Source of the DNA: Tetradesmus obliquus
Lineage: Eukaryota; Chlorophyta; Chlorophyceae; Sphaeropleales; Scenedesmaceae
DNA length: 64,000 nucleotides
NCBI GenBank assembly: GCA_030272155.1
Contig: CP126201.1
Coordinates: 2,323,501 to 2,387,500, forward strand
Reading direction: 5' to 3'
The position numbers and the translations under genes were made by a program. Shown piece by piece: positions 47,602 to 59,640 of the stretch; position 1 is the stretch's first letter, and every line of letters starts with the position of its first letter. The notes beneath the pieces are model-generated. The model had not been told where the DNA came from. It saw only the letters and a list, made by a program, of their open reading frames with translations, and did no database searches.

Positions 47602-49114
47602 GTAGCTGCTGTACTGCTGTGGTGTGGTAGGGACCGTCAGTGTGCCGCACGCCTCGGTGCAGGCGCAGCTTTTAGCTAGCGCCTACACAGCCCGCAGATA
47701 AACTTGCAGACTCGAGCCGGCACCTGCAGAAATGAGGCATGCGGATCAGGCCCCAGCCCTCGGAACCAAGGCATCGGGCGTGTTGGAAGCCTCGTAGCAG
47801 GCAAGCCCATTCAAATGCATCAAAATCACCAAACGACTCACTTGTGATTGCCTCGCGCCGTAGTATGGGCTCCTTACTATGTGAGGAAGCCAATTCCAGA
47901 CGTCACTGACGCCATTAATGGCAATTCCAAAACTGTTTGCTTGCCGTAAAAATGCTTTCTGAAGCAAAGGCGGATGACGAGGAGCACGCAAAACCGTAGT
48001 TGGTATTGAACGTTGGAAGGGCGATTAGGCACAATTGCATGTGCACCACAGCCGGCAAACCCTCCCTGCCAGCTGTAGTTAATGCGCAGTGTACACCAGC
48101 TGGGAGCGGCCTCAGCTGTGCGAGTACTTGAGGATGTTTCCTAAAACACTAAAACTAACAACCCCCACCCATCAGGCGAATGCTACAATCAGCGACAAAC
48201 AACTATTTGCTTTAATGTGTGTCTAACAATGCTCGTTAGCGGTGCATACGCCGCACCTGTTGGGGGAGGGGCGTGCTAACTTCAGCAAGCGTCTCCCGCT
48301 GCCTGTTGTGCTATCAGTGAAGTTCAAAGATATTCTACGTGTTGAATAAGATGAAATAGGCATTACTGATGGCCTTAGCGGCTTTAGAGAGTGTAGAAGG
48401 TTTCCCAGTTGGAAAGTCTACAATTGGTGTGTCACCCCAACCTGCCCTGGATGCCGGCTGTACCCGTCTCAAAAATGATGTCGAACGATGACATATAATT
48501 TGATGGCACAGCAGTAGCCACACACGCCAAATATGCCCTCCGGGTCAGATGAGCTCGCACTCACCGGGGCACGCACTTACGCCGCACCGTGGTACACGCG
48601 TTTGCTGCGCACCAAGAGCAATGTTGATAGAAAGTAAATTACCTGGCAAATTACATGCACTATCACAGGAAGCGAGGGTATCCTGAGAATTTGCAGTGTT
48701 GCTGACTGTCTGCAAGGGAAAAGGCACATCGTTGATGAGTTGGATGTTCACCAATGCTAAATTAGGGAGTCTTCCACTCCGTATCCCGGACGATTGTTTC
48801 CTTGCTTGTGTGCGAGGCACGCATGTGTGCAAGTGAGACTACTGTAACAGCTGTTGTTGCGTGGGATGGAGTCCGGCCACCCACCCACCCCTCCCAGCCC
48901 CAACTAGGCACTTCATTACCTTTGTTTACATTGAGAAGTATCTTTTCATGACGTGCTACGGGGAAACACCTGCACGTAACCTCTGGCAAATTCAAAACCC
49001 CACGACCAAGAACACCAGAAGCCATTGAACCTGAAAAAGAGGCAGAACTGGACATCTAGAATTACACATTTGCTGAATCGAATTGTTGGATGAATTACGC
49101 GGCAGTGGTTCCGC

Positions 49115-49370
49115 CCTGATTCGACGTATTCCGAGACTGCCACTGCTCCACGACGCTCTGCAATGCCTGCGCCTCGCGCGCTCAAAGCTCAGCCATAATT
49201 GAGGATCAAGCTTCGCAACACGGTGAGCTTTCTGAAACTGTCACAGACAGCATATTTGTCCTGGTTCGGCGTATTCAAAGACTGTTACTGCTCTGCGACG
49301 CTCTGCAATGCTGCGCCTCGCGCGCTCAAATTTCAGCTATTAATGAAGGTGATGACTTGCAACGCAATGA
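49115..49370 (+). repeat. Imperfect direct repeat, period about 145 bp
   Basis: Segments starting near 49115 and 49260 share CCTG(A/G)TTCG(A/G)CGTATT, GACGCTCTGCAATGC and GCGCCTCGCGCGCTCAAA with substitutions and small indels between. Confidence 0.8.
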
Positions 49371-50125
49371 TCCCGTGTGGATCGTCACAGCTTCAACGAA
49401 TCAGAGCAGTTTGAGTCGGAAGAGCCGGTGTAACCCGAAAAATAACGCTGGCCGGAAGGCGACAGTCTCCGTCCTCATTCTATTCGTCCGGGTAAAGTCT
49501 TTTCAATGGCTGATAGAACATCTTTAACCTCTGCTGAATGCCACCCAGCCTCAATTTGTGCAGTTGCACACCATGCTGATCATGAGGATGTGCGCAGGTT
49601 TTCCAGTATTCTCAAGCTTGAGTGCTCCTGTTTGGGTGCTTTACACTGCAATGGCGTACAAAACCTCCTGCCAAGACAACCAGAAACGCCCGCGTGACGC
49701 CCGCACGCAAAGCGCTGATTAGCGTACTGCAGTGCTGCTAGCTGGCAGCAGAGCACCAACCCTGCTACCCCTGCAGTGATCCAAGACTCATGATTCCACT
49801 GAAGTATCTGGCAGATACCGAATCTGCAGTGACTGCAGGCCGTGCACTGCACAGCAGCATCTGCACTTCGGGGTTTAGGTGTGGTACCCAAAGTGTGCAG
49901 TGTGTAACACAACGTACCACATCTGTGGCACTGCGGTGCTGCCCCTGCAGCTGTTCAGGGCTTCCAATGCACACCATCCAGCAGCAGCTGCGCAATACTG
50001 TAGCATGCTGCCGCTGCTGCTGCTGCTGCTGCTGCTGCTGCACCAGCCGCTGCTCAGTAGTCCCTGTCCCTGCCTCGCGGACGCTCCTCTTCGTGCCGCC
50101 CGCGCTTGTAATCCCTGCAGCAGCG

Positions 50126-50126
50126 T

Positions 50127-50176
<50 letters not shown>
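50126..50176 (+). repeat. CAG/CGG triplet tract in the U1-70K 3' flank
   Basis: About 16 CAG triplets grading into CGG. It lies some 200 nt beyond the U1-70K stop codon (gene on the minus strand). Confidence 0.9.
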
Positions 50177-50383
50177 GCGGCGGCGGCGTCAGCACCAGCA
50201 ACGCCTCTCCACTTGCACCAAGGTCACAGTACAGCTCACACAACAAGTGCGCAGATGCTGATGGCACTGCTGCTAGCTATACACCAGCAATCAACATCGG
50301 AAAAACTCCTGCCAAAGCCAGCACCCGCATCAACATACGCCCCTCTCACGTCATGCCCTGGCATCAGACACACCTCACGCCCC

Positions 50384-53300
50384 TCACCTGCCAGGTGACG
50401 CCTCGCGAGGCCGCTTGTCCCGGTCACTCCTCTCCCTGTCCCGCCCAAAGTCCCTGTCCCGTCCCCGCTCCCTGTCTCTGTCCCTGTCCCGGCTGCCCTC
50501 GTAGCCGCCGCCGCGTGGTGGGCCGCGATCTGCAAACCGATCGGGCGGTGGGCCGCGCATGTCGCGGCCGCCGCCGCCACGGTAGTCTGCAGGTGGCCCG
50601 CGCTCGTAGTCGCGAGGTGGCCCGCGCGGATCCTCGCGTCTGTTATGTTATATAACATACCATGGTTTGACCAGGGTTGACCGTTGACAGACGGCGGTTG
50701 ACGGATGAACCAAAGGTTGCCAATGACGAGACCAGACGTCGTGTAGACAGCACCAGGAGGGACCCCGTACCAAGGGTGGATGTAAAGCCAGCAGCAGTGC
50801 ATAACAACGCCGAGGTAGCACAGCCACCAGTGCAAAAACAAGATACAGGCGGAGCAGCTGTGAGCACTAGCATGTGACGCAAGCAGGCCCAGAAAAGAGC
50901 AGTGCTGAGGATGCGGCTGCTGCTGCTGCTGCTGTTGCTGCACAGCCTTGTGGGACCAGGGCCAAAGCCCTGCACCCCACTGCTGTTACACGCTGCTTAC
51001 ATAGCCCTGTGTGTTACCTGCTGTGGTGATCCTGCGGGCAGTGTGCGAGGCGGCTTACCGTCGACACACTTACCACCGCACTTACCCAACCCCCGCAATG
51101 CGCTGTACAGCATTTTGATGACTTTGAGACAGCTTGTTGAATGGCGAGCGCCGGCAGCGTAGAGCACGGAGAGACACTGACATTGTTTTGCATTACCTTT
51201 GGCTGCCGACCCCAGCTGCTTCTGCTTTACCTGATCACGTGTTCAACGCTGCCGTTTGCCTTTTGACTGCTGTTGCTGCTGCTGCCATGCTGGCTGTCAA
51301 CTGCACGGTGTGCGCATTACCTTTTGCTGACATACTGACGTGTTTCTGGACCGTGATTCCATACACACCAGCGCTGCGGCATGCATGCTGATCCAGTGCA
51401 TGTGTTGGCACAGCATGCAAACACCACCCCCCAGAGAACTGAGCACAATTGCACAACCCACATACACGGCACAAAGCCACAGATACAGCAAGCCCTTTCC
51501 ACTGCAAGCTCCGCTGCAGCCAAATGCTATCCGACTCTGCATGCAAGCAGCTGCCTTGCCTGCTGCCGCACACTGCGCTGTAACCTGCCGCTGCCTTTGC
51601 TGCTGCGTTCACCGGCCATGCATTGCCACAAGCCACACCCGCGCAAACAGCAACACTGCCGCACATCCAGCTGCACAAACACAAACCATGCAGAAGACTC
51701 CCCACACAAACACGCTGATATCGCAGCTCCTCTGCACCTGTGCTGTACCGCAGCAGTGTCAAACCTGCACCTGCACCTGCCAAACCTGCATCTGCTCTGC
51801 CACAAGCACTGCAGCAGCCACTGTACCTGATGGGTGCCTCTGCTGGCGGCAGTGTGGTGCCGCGTGCTGCTGCCTCTGCCATGAGCTTCTTACGAGGCTC
51901 CTTGGCTGCACGTGTGTCGCCACCCAGCCCGCCACCCAGCCGCATGGGGCGCCTGCAGAGAGCAATGGTGGCAGCACGCACACACATATATGAAACACAT
52001 ATATGAAACCACAAAAATGAAGCCGCAGGATGGAGCGCTGCATGATGTTGAGTGTTGTTGTGTGCGGAACCCCTTTGGCTGCGCGTGTGTCGCCACCCAG
52101 GCCGCCACCCAGCCGCATGGGGCGCCTGCAGTGTGCGAAGATGGGGCAAGCACACGCACAGTGAGACTACACAGTGGCATGACTTCGCCGGCGTGGTGTG
52201 TGGTGTGTGCACCTCTGCTGCCCGTGTGTCGCCACCCAGCCCGCCACCCAGCCGCATGGGGCGCCTGTAATAACAGAGAGACTGCAATCAAACATCAATG
52301 AGCCTGCACACATGCTCCATTTGTCCAGATCCACCGAATTCCACAACCCTAAGCGCGGCAGTCATCACGAAGCCACCCAACAGCCAACCAGATGTCCAGA
52401 CAGCCCCAAACCACACCAACAGCACACCGTAAAAGCAAAAATAAACATGCAATGACATCAGCAGCGCACCAGTTGTCCACGGTGCAGCAGCGCTCCACGT
52501 CCACCAGGATGCGCAGGACCTCCACCTCATAACCTGAAACACCCACAACTCCAGCACCTTCACTGCTACGGTTGTCAAAGAGTCTACAACTGAATGGGAA
52601 GCAAAACGACAGGACCCAGGAGGACAAACAGCAGAGCGCACCAGTTGTCCACAGTGCGGCTGCGCTCCACGTCCGCCAGGATGCGCCGCCCCTCCACCGT
52701 GCGGCCGCCACAACAGCACAACAGCCTCCATAACAACCGACACAACTGCCCACACAGAGAAAACCAGCTACCCAAGCGGCACCCACCGGGATGCACCACA
52801 TGGACAGCCGCACTGCAGGCACAACACAACAATGACACAACAAAAGTGTTCCCACGCACCAGTTGTCCACGGTGCGCCCGCGCTCCACGTCCACCAGGAT
52901 GCGCCGCCCCTCCACCTTGCGGCCGTCTGCGTTCTTGTAGGCCTCCTTCATGTCCTTCTTGTGCTCGTACTCAATGAACGCGTAGCCGCGCGGCTTGTCT
53001 GCAGAAGCAGTGAAAGCAAGCGTCAGAATGCAGGGAGGCGAAGGGTTGTGATGCAAGTTGGGAACCACAGCACGCAAGCAACGGCTGCACGGCATGCTTG
53101 CCTACTGTGCCGTCAAGTCATTCTCACATTGCTCTGCGGACATGGGTGGTAAACAATCACGTACGCAACGGCATCAGCTGCGCTGCCGTGCAGTGCCATG
53201 CCTCTCACCCGTGTTCCTGTCGTGCACCAGGCGGATGCGCTTGATGGGGCCAAACTCCTCAAACTCGTGGCGCAGCTTGCGCTCCGTGACCTCGTAGCTC

Positions 53301-53878
53301 AGCCGCGGCACAAACAGCGTCTTGTACGCGTCACCCTGCAGCCGCAGTTGCAGAATAAAAAAACAGATACTTCAGGATGCAATTGGTGGTGCAGCAAGCA
53401 AGGTTGTTGCAGCTGGCGGCAGTATGGCTGCTACATCAGCAGTGTACAGCAGCTGCGACAGACGCGCAGGCAACCCCGCCGCTGGATGATTATGCTGTGA
53501 TGTTAGAACCAGGTAGCATGCACGTTAGTGCAGCACAGAAGACACCCTGTTGTTATTCACGCGTGTGACGCGCTTCGAGGGGCTCGCACTGTGGCTCCAC
53601 CTTTCTGCACAGCTCCATTGCAGCCTGTTACACAGCCCAACTTATTGGAGGCAATACGAGCAGTGCTGGTACTGCTGCAAACATGCCCACCTCAATCATG
53701 GGGTCATCTGCAGGGTTATATTGCTTTGCTTGGGAGGCTGAGCATGCGCTATGCAACTCTTGATGCTCAACGGTACATACATGCAGTCCTCTGCCGCACA
53801 GGCTCACCTCAATCATGGGATCATCTGCGGGGTTGAAGGTGGCAGCCTTCTCTTCTAGCTCCTTCTTGTTCTGCAGCA

Positions 53879-53918
<40 letters not shown>

Positions 53919-55442
53919 GCAGCAGCAGCAGCAGCAGCGGCGGCAACGTATGTGAGACACAATCCACAAGAAAGCACAGCATACAGCCCTGGACTGGCCC
54001 AATCCACATCACCACAACACAGCATTGCTGTCGATATCATTGAAGATTCCCAGTGCACAGCTGGGACAGCCTTGACACATACTGCACATGCGCAGGTGCT
54101 ACAGCTGTGACTGCTGCACACAAGTTGAGTGCACCCTTGCATCTGACCCCTTGAAGCTGCTGCTGCCACTGCCAGCGCATGACTGAGCAGTAACTGCTGC
54201 TGCTCAGCAACAATGAGGTGCCTGGAAATCAAAGCGTCTTGCTGCCGCTGCTGCTGCTGCTGCGCACCTTCTCCACCTTCCAGTCATGCAGCCGCTTCTT
54301 CCTGCAAGCAAGAACCACAGCAGCAGTGCGGCTTCAGTGGCAAGTTACACCACACCAGCTGCTGCAGCTGCAGCAGGGGCACCACCAGCTAAGGTTGGAA
54401 CCCCAACGCTGCCGTCAAGCGCTTGCACACACACGCACAAACCACATACGTTTGTAACAGCCCTGCTGCACCAATTGCTGTACAATTGAAGAAAGCGCTG
54501 ATTGCCTAAAAACACAGTAACACTGCGATACGTCCGCTACAGTAGCACCTTACGGGCCCCGCCAAAAACACAGCCTCAGCAACCCACTATTCCATTATCC
54601 AGCCGCACTTGCAGCTCCAACTCCTTGTTGCGGAACATAACCATACAAATGACGGCCTCCATCACGGAAACACAAAAAAATTTGTGCCGCTGAGCAGCTA
54701 CCGCTCCCTCTTGACTCACTTTTCCAGCTTTGTCTCGTCATCAAGCCGCACTTGCAGCTCCAGTTCCTTGTTGCGGAACAGCCGCGGCTGCGGCAGCTCA
54801 CCCGATGTTGCTGCGCTGGGTGGCTCGTACTCAGCATCACCCGGGGACGCAAACTGCGCCACCAGCGCACCAATGCCTGCAGGAAAGGGGCAATGACACA
54901 AAGGACATATCAGTTTAAGGGTTACAGCGATGTAGATGTGTGTTGCGTCTGATTCTCTACATCGCCGGGTGATGCAAACTGCGCCACCAGCGCACCAATG
55001 CCTGCAGGACATGAAAGCGGCGCGAAACCAGCAGTATATGTATCATAGACGGACTGGACGAGGGTTGCTGCTGCTGCTGCTGCTGCTACTCCAGTAACAA
55101 ACCTACTGCTGCGATGGCCCCCTGCAATGCCGAGGCAGAAACAGCTGCCACTGCTGCTGCTGCTTGCACAGCTGCGGCTCTGCAACCTCAGCACACAGCA
55201 CACCAAGTGGACAACACCGCTTCTTCATTCTGCCATCCCTGTGTCTCACCTGTGTATGGCAGCTTGGGCTTTTTCTTTGGCTTGGCATTTTCAGCAATGA
55301 AGCGCAATGGAGGCCCCGGTGCAAATAGCCGCACAAGCTTTTCCGGTAAGCCTGTGGGGTGGCCTGTCTTCACACTCTCCTTCATCATCTTTGTCATGAC
55401 GGAGCGGGAGGGCCGCCGCCAATCCCCCGGTGGCCCGTTCAT
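50384..55442 (-). CDS. U1-70K: U1 small nuclear ribonucleoprotein 70 kDa (U1-70K)
   Basis: Predicted exons: 55442-55250, 54876-54720, 54301-54268, 53870-53808, 53335-53209, 52998-52860, 51952-51827, 50639-50384; 364 residues, all joins in frame. The N-terminal element [17 protein letters not shown] is the family's U1 snRNP contact region. The RRM starts near residue 150 ([17 protein letters not shown]2) and contains RNP1 RGYAFIEY at 195-202, followed by [19 protein letters not shown] and the family signature [11 protein letters not shown]. The C-terminus is an Arg/Asp/Glu-rich repeat region ([14 protein letters not shown]) ending PREASPGR, typical of U1-70K. The protein binds stem-loop I of U1 snRNA in the nucleus and helps select 5' splice sites. 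The start is the first ATG in frame; internal ATGs exist. The intron before the last exon is the longest (about 1.2 kb). Five of the seven introns contain exon-edge copies. Confidence 0.95.
50644..50659. repeat. 16-bp perfect palindrome at the last U1-70K 3' splice site
   Basis: TATGTTATATAACATA is its own reverse complement and sits 3 nt upstream of the AG at 50641-50640 of the intron before the Arg-rich exon. It forms the AT-rich tract of this acceptor. Confidence 0.9.
52075..52265 (-). repeat. Two copies of the 5' end of U1-70K exon 7
   Basis: Segments 52075-52126 and 52221-52265 repeat the exon head (authentic to 51952, [16 protein letters not shown]) almost exactly. They lie upstream of exon 7. 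The nearer copy keeps CTGCAG; the farther has lost the AG. Confidence 0.92.
52470..52710 (-). repeat. Two copies of the 3' end of U1-70K exon 6
   Basis: Segments 52470-52531 and 52641-52710 repeat the exon tail (authentic 52860-52927, [22 protein letters not shown]) with GTGCGC donors, downstream of exon 6. The nearer copy keeps an open frame. Confidence 0.92.
53691..53716 (-). repeat. Copy of the 3' end of U1-70K exon 4
   Basis: Repeats the NPADDPMIE end with a GTGGGC donor (authentic end 53808), downstream of the exon. Upstream of exon 4, a CAG-rich tract at 53871-53938 forms the acceptor (CTG in sense). Confidence 0.85.
54595..54640 (-). repeat. Copy of part of U1-70K exon 2, downstream side
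   Basis: Echoes [12 protein letters not shown] codons (authentic around 54740-54780). It lies downstream of the exon, in intron 2. Confidence 0.8.
54958..55001 (-). repeat. Copy of the 5' end of U1-70K exon 2
   Basis: Repeats the head [14 protein letters not shown] with its CCTGCAG acceptor (authentic from 54876), upstream of the exon. Confidence 0.92.
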
Positions 55443-56476
55443 GGCTGCTGCTGCGGCAGTGGTGGTCAAACGTGGTCAAACGTTGGGTTGGCTGGTTTAT
55501 GACTGGTGCAGCGCAAGAAGAAGTGGCTATGGATTGCACGTGAGGGAGTGTATAGAGGGGTGCAGGACTGGGGCAGCTGCTGTGGCTTTCGATGCCAAGG
55601 GATGCAGTGCTGCACACTGCTGTGATGCTGAGGTGCTTGCAGGATATGGCGTGTTCTGTTGTTGAGGGAAGTACGCAGCTGTGTCCCGAGGCTGAAGAGA
55701 TCAGGCAAAGGCATCAAAGCAGCAAGCAGGCAGAGCACAGCAGCAGCACGGGAGACATGCAATGATACGCACCGAATGCTACGGCTGTTGCGATTCTGCA
55801 TTTGTGGGTACTGTGAAATGTTTGTATAACAGCCATGCCTCACCTGTTGCTCGCGAGCTGCCTCACCAGGCCAAAGGTACGCAAGCTGCTCTCGCCCGCT
55901 GCTGCACGCCCGGCAGCTCGTGTTATTACAAACCAGATCGTACTAAGTTACATATGTGATACCCAGACAGGACTATGCTGAAAGTTCTGCTGTCTAGTGC
56001 CAGCAGGGAACAACAGCAGCAGCAGTCGTGTCTTCTGCTGAAACTTTCAAGACTGGTGTAGAGCACGACTAGCACACGTGAAACAAGATCCAGCTTGGTC
56101 ATTTCACACAGTGCCATGCGCACATGAAAGGGCTGTGCTGCTGTCACTCAGCTAGGGTCTAGCCACCCCCGGGATTGCCATGTAACCCCAGCCTGCCTGC
56201 CATCATGGCATACTCCACACTCTGCTTGAAACAGCTTGTAAAGCGTGAAGTCACCATGTCAGCCTTTGCCAAGTTCATACGAGTACATACAAAGACCAGG
56301 CACACACAACGAAGCTGCATCTTGTTACACTCAAGTGGTATCTCCACGTCCAGCCTGTGGCACTGCCGCCCCTAAGCAGGGCCCACCAACCTGAATGCGT
56401 GATGCATATGAACAGCCCCTGACTGCCCTGTAGGCTGCTTTGCCGCATCACATCCACACCAGCAAATACCCAAACT
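55443..56476. other. Intergenic region, no gene recognised
   Basis: Upstream of U1-70K and downstream of the ALKBH1-type gene. Short open stretches only. Two adjacent GTGGTCAAACG units occur near 55461-55484. Confidence 0.5.
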
Positions 56477-58357
56477 TCATAGCGAAGAGCGCACGCTGAT
56501 GTTCACCCTGCACTGCTGCATGTGCCGCAGCACCGCAGCATACTCTGCCTGCCCCAACACCTCAACTGCCTTATGCAGATCTCCCTGCACCTCACCACAA
56601 GTGCCACTTGCACTGCTACCGCTGATGACGGTGCTACTAACACTGTCAGTAACATCATTTGTAACACCCTCCCAGCTGCCAAGCACACGTGGCACACCAT
56701 GATAACAAGCCCTCGCAGGCCCGCCAAGCACAGCCACATCCCCGCTGCGCAGCAGCAGCGCTGTCGGCTGCTGCTGCCGGCTGGGACCACCCATAAGGAA
56801 GACAGCTGCGCAGCCCAGGCTCATTGTTACAATCGGTTGTAACAAGTCCCGCTCCACGTCATCTTTGTGGCCGTTGAGGGTGTCACCGGGATGGTAGTAG
56901 TTTACAAGTGCCACATTGGGCCTGAACACTGCTGCTGCTGCTGCTGCCGGCGTGCTACCTGGACTTGCCGCCGCATCTGCATCTGTCGCTCCGCTGTCCC
57001 TGCTGCCCCAACCACTGCTGCCACTCCTGCTGCTGCTGCATGCTCGTGCTGCCAGTGCTGCAAAGTGCTCTGCCAGCTGCACTAGCTCACTCGGCAGCAG
57101 CCTGTGTGGCTCATGCGGCTCATATACTCGCAGCGTCCAGTTGTAAGGAGGCCCTAAGCTGGCCCAGCGAAGCTTCCGCAGCAGCATCGACGCCTGCGGC
57201 CCGCTGCCACCTGCAGCCCATACTGTGCTGCTGCTGCTGCCGCGGCCACACTGCTGAGCTGCTGCTGTTGGTGGTGTTGAGGATGCTGGACTGCCAGCAC
57301 GGCAGCAGCTGCTGCAGCCACTGCATGCAGCGGCACACTGCCCTGGAGCGGTTGTGGACCCAGCTCTGCAGGGGTGCTGACAATGCTGCTGCTGTTGCTG
57401 TTCTATATGTTGCTGCTGCTGTTGCTGGTCTATCTCCTGCTGCTGTTGCTGTTCTATTTGCTGCTGCTGCTGCTGCTGGTGGTGCCCATCTACATGCTGT
57501 TCTTCTTGTTGCTGCCTCTGCTGCTGCGGGCTCTGCTGCACACCTAGCTGCTGCTGCAGTGACAGCCCTGCTTGTGCTGCATCAAACAGCCCCCTAAGCT
57601 GCATGCCGTATGCTGCTGTGTGGTTAGTGCGCGTGGGTGGCTCTGGCCACTCAGCTACGACACCACGCATCAGCTGCAGCTGCAGCTGCAGTGGCAGCGC
57701 AGCAGGAAACACTGCCAGCCCTGGATGGCTTTGAAAAGTCAGTGCTGTTACGCTGGAGCTTCCACAGCACTGCTGCTGCTGCTGCTGCTGCAGCTGCTGC
57801 TGCTGCTGCTGCTGCTGATTGTTGTGCTGCTCAATCACACTGGCGGTGCTCCAATGCGGCTGCAGCACAGGTGGAAGTGTGCACTGCAGAGTGTGCACAG
57901 TGATGCCGTCGCTGCTGCCTGGCGCTCTGACATCAATGACATCTGACAGATCAGTCGGCTGTGCTACTAGCTTCCCTCCCCGCACACGCCCGTTCCTGTA
58001 TTGCACAGAGCAGTGCAGCAGCATGCATACGGGAGAACAGGGCGTCGAGACAAGAGGCATGCAGATGTGGTGATGCAGCATCTGTGCTACTGATGCAGAC
58101 AGAAAGCGTGGCAGGCTACATGTCATACAGTGCGGCGAACTTTGCAAAATCAACCGGGGCATGCTGCACATATGACAGCTGTTCCCTGCTGTTCTGCTGC
58201 TGCTGCTGCTGCTGCTGCTGCAAGCTGCTGCCACCACTCACTTTGTCTTCTTCAAGCGCTGCTGCATGTGCAGCTGGTACTTCTTTTCTGCAATGCGGAA
58301 GGCTGTCTCAGACAGAGAGGACGCCTCCTCTGCGTGCTCGTATGGCCCTTCCGCCAT
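56477..58357 (-). CDS. ALKBH1: ALKBH1-type Fe(II)/2-oxoglutarate-dependent dioxygenase (AlkB homologue)
   Basis: Two exons: 58357-58242 and 57995-56477; 544 residues. The N-terminus (TAFRIAEKKYQLHMQQRLKK, then TDLSDVIDVR) matches plant-type ALKBH1. The catalytic core is complete: NYYHPGDTLNGHKDD holds the HxD pair (about His415, Asp417), CYHGVPR the second histidine (about His471), and RVNISVR the 2-oxoglutarate-binding arginines near 535-541. LLRSGDV and LGGPAR are family signatures. Family members demethylate N6-methyladenine in DNA and 1-methyladenine in tRNA; which applies here cannot be read from sequence. Two low-complexity insertions are unusual: Gln tracts (about 57370-57550 and 57765-57825) before the core, and a Ser/Ala stretch in it. 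A further inserted Ser/Thr/Val-rich segment separates the second histidine from the arginines. Confidence 0.93.
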
Positions 58358-59088
58358 TATCGGCGAGCTGACACAGCTTTGTTGCTGCTCCGACACAAAA
58401 CACAACACAAATAGAATATTTGATATAATAAAGAGGGGTAAGTCAAACACAGGTGATGCGGGCAACGGCTCTGGTCATCATTTGAAACACTGTCACTTTT
58501 GCAGGGCTCAAGGCTCCAGTGTTGCCGCCCTCTGACAGGCACTCGCTTGACAACAGCAGTCCTTGGAGCCGCTGGCTTCTGTGCATCAGCTTCACAAAAG
58601 TCAGCCTGCGTGCTGTGCTGTACTGCACACTTGGCATTCTGTTGGACTTCAGTGTCGGATCATCCATGCAGTGCTGTACATATGGACAATCTAGCATGAA
58701 AATCGCAAAGCTGTTCGTGCAGTACTACTGTAGTACACAACAGGTGCAATACACAACAGGTGCAGGCATGTATGAGAACCCCAGACAACCCAGCAGACTC
58801 CCTGCCAGCCTGATCAAAGGAACATGCGCGCCGCGGCGTGGCGTTTCGAGCGGCTACTGCCAGGGTTGCAGTACTGCAACACTAGTGCAAGAAATGCCTG
58901 GACAGACATTGTCTTCTTCTGAGGAAGCTGCAGACGGCTTAGGTCAAGCTGCAATTTGAAGTGACTTCTCGCCACATGTAGGCCCCTCTGTGTGAAGGCA
59001 TAGTGACATGGTCAGCACGCCAAGAAGCCTGCTTGGCAACAAGAGGGAAGCACATGGAACACCTCGGGCCACTGATGGGGGCAATAAG
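58358..59088. other. Intergenic region upstream of the ALKBH1-type gene
   Basis: Nothing coding recognised. The short direct repeat CAACAGGTGCA(A/G) occurs twice at about 58739-58764. Confidence 0.5.
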
Positions 59089-59162
59089 TGCTCTCATCCA
59101 GGTTCGAACTGGAGACCTTTCGCGTGTGAGGCGAACGTGATAACCAACTACACCACGAGAGC
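59089..59162 (-). tRNA. trnV-CAC: tRNA-Val (anticodon CAC)
   Basis: The minus strand folds into a full cloverleaf: acceptor GCTCTCG/TGAGAGC, anticodon stem TTCGC/GCGAA around CTCACAC (anticodon CAC, codon GTG), and T-arm TCCAG-TTCGAAC-CTGGA, with A as discriminator base. There is no intron and no encoded CCA, as expected for a nuclear eukaryotic tRNA gene. The B box GGTTCGAAC is intact in the reverse orientation. Confidence 0.97.
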
Positions 59163-59213
59163 TGATTAGATGTCCTCGGGAGTCTGGTTACAAAATATGA
59201 GCGCCGCCAAAAC

Positions 59214-59228
59214 TAGGGTTTAGGGTTT
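59214..59228 (+). promoter_or_regulatory. Interstitial telomere-like motif (telo-box)
   Basis: AGGGTTTAGGGTTT, two units of plant-type TTTAGGG, about 52 nt from the 5' end of tRNA-Val on its upstream side. Telo-boxes occur in plant promoters of translation-related genes; a role here is inference. Confidence 0.5.
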
Positions 59229-59457
59229 GAGCGCGCACATTTCGAAACCTGCAAGGTTCGTTCAGAGCTTTCAAGCGTTTTCAAGCACATCCCGCTGTTG
59301 CCCTGAAAGACGCACGGCAGGCTGCAAACGCCCCGCAAGCCCATGCAAAGTGAGTTGCTGATCACACCCACGCACAAGCACATCCTCTGCCTGTAGCATC
59401 CACCCTGCCCCTGAGCCTGGTCTGCGAGGTACTACCCCGCCTACTAAGCCAGCGTCT

Positions 59458-59458
<1 letters not shown>

Positions 59459-59499
<41 letters not shown>

Positions 59500-59500
59500 G
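59459..59500 (+). repeat. (CTG)13 microsatellite
   Basis: An uninterrupted tract in the region downstream of the SET gene. Confidence 0.95.
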
Positions 59501-59640
59501 CAACACAACAACTGCCCTGCTGCCCTGCGATAGTCCCTTCAAAGGTGAAGCTCCCTTGACTGCAGCGGCCTCTGCAGCCGATCTCTGCCCACAGCAGCCA
59601 TCTGCAGTTGCTGTCTCCTCATCATCTGTCTGCACATGTT

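Larger units (their letters stand above)
47602..50383. other. Intergenic region, no gene recognised
   Basis: Upstream of the Gln-rich gene and downstream of U1-70K, both minus strand. The stretch 47700-49500 is less GC-rich and lacks CAG triplets, unlike its surroundings. Two minus-strand open stretches (about 48545-48832 and 47672-47991) have no recognisable domain. Old transposon-derived DNA is possible but unsupported. Confidence 0.5.

Noticed and set aside
49790-50655. Plus-strand open frames across the U1-70K last exon and 3' flank
   Set aside because: The Arg-rich part is the antisense of the U1-70K RD/RE tail and the poly-Ser part is a CAG tract. U1-70K on the minus strand explains the region.
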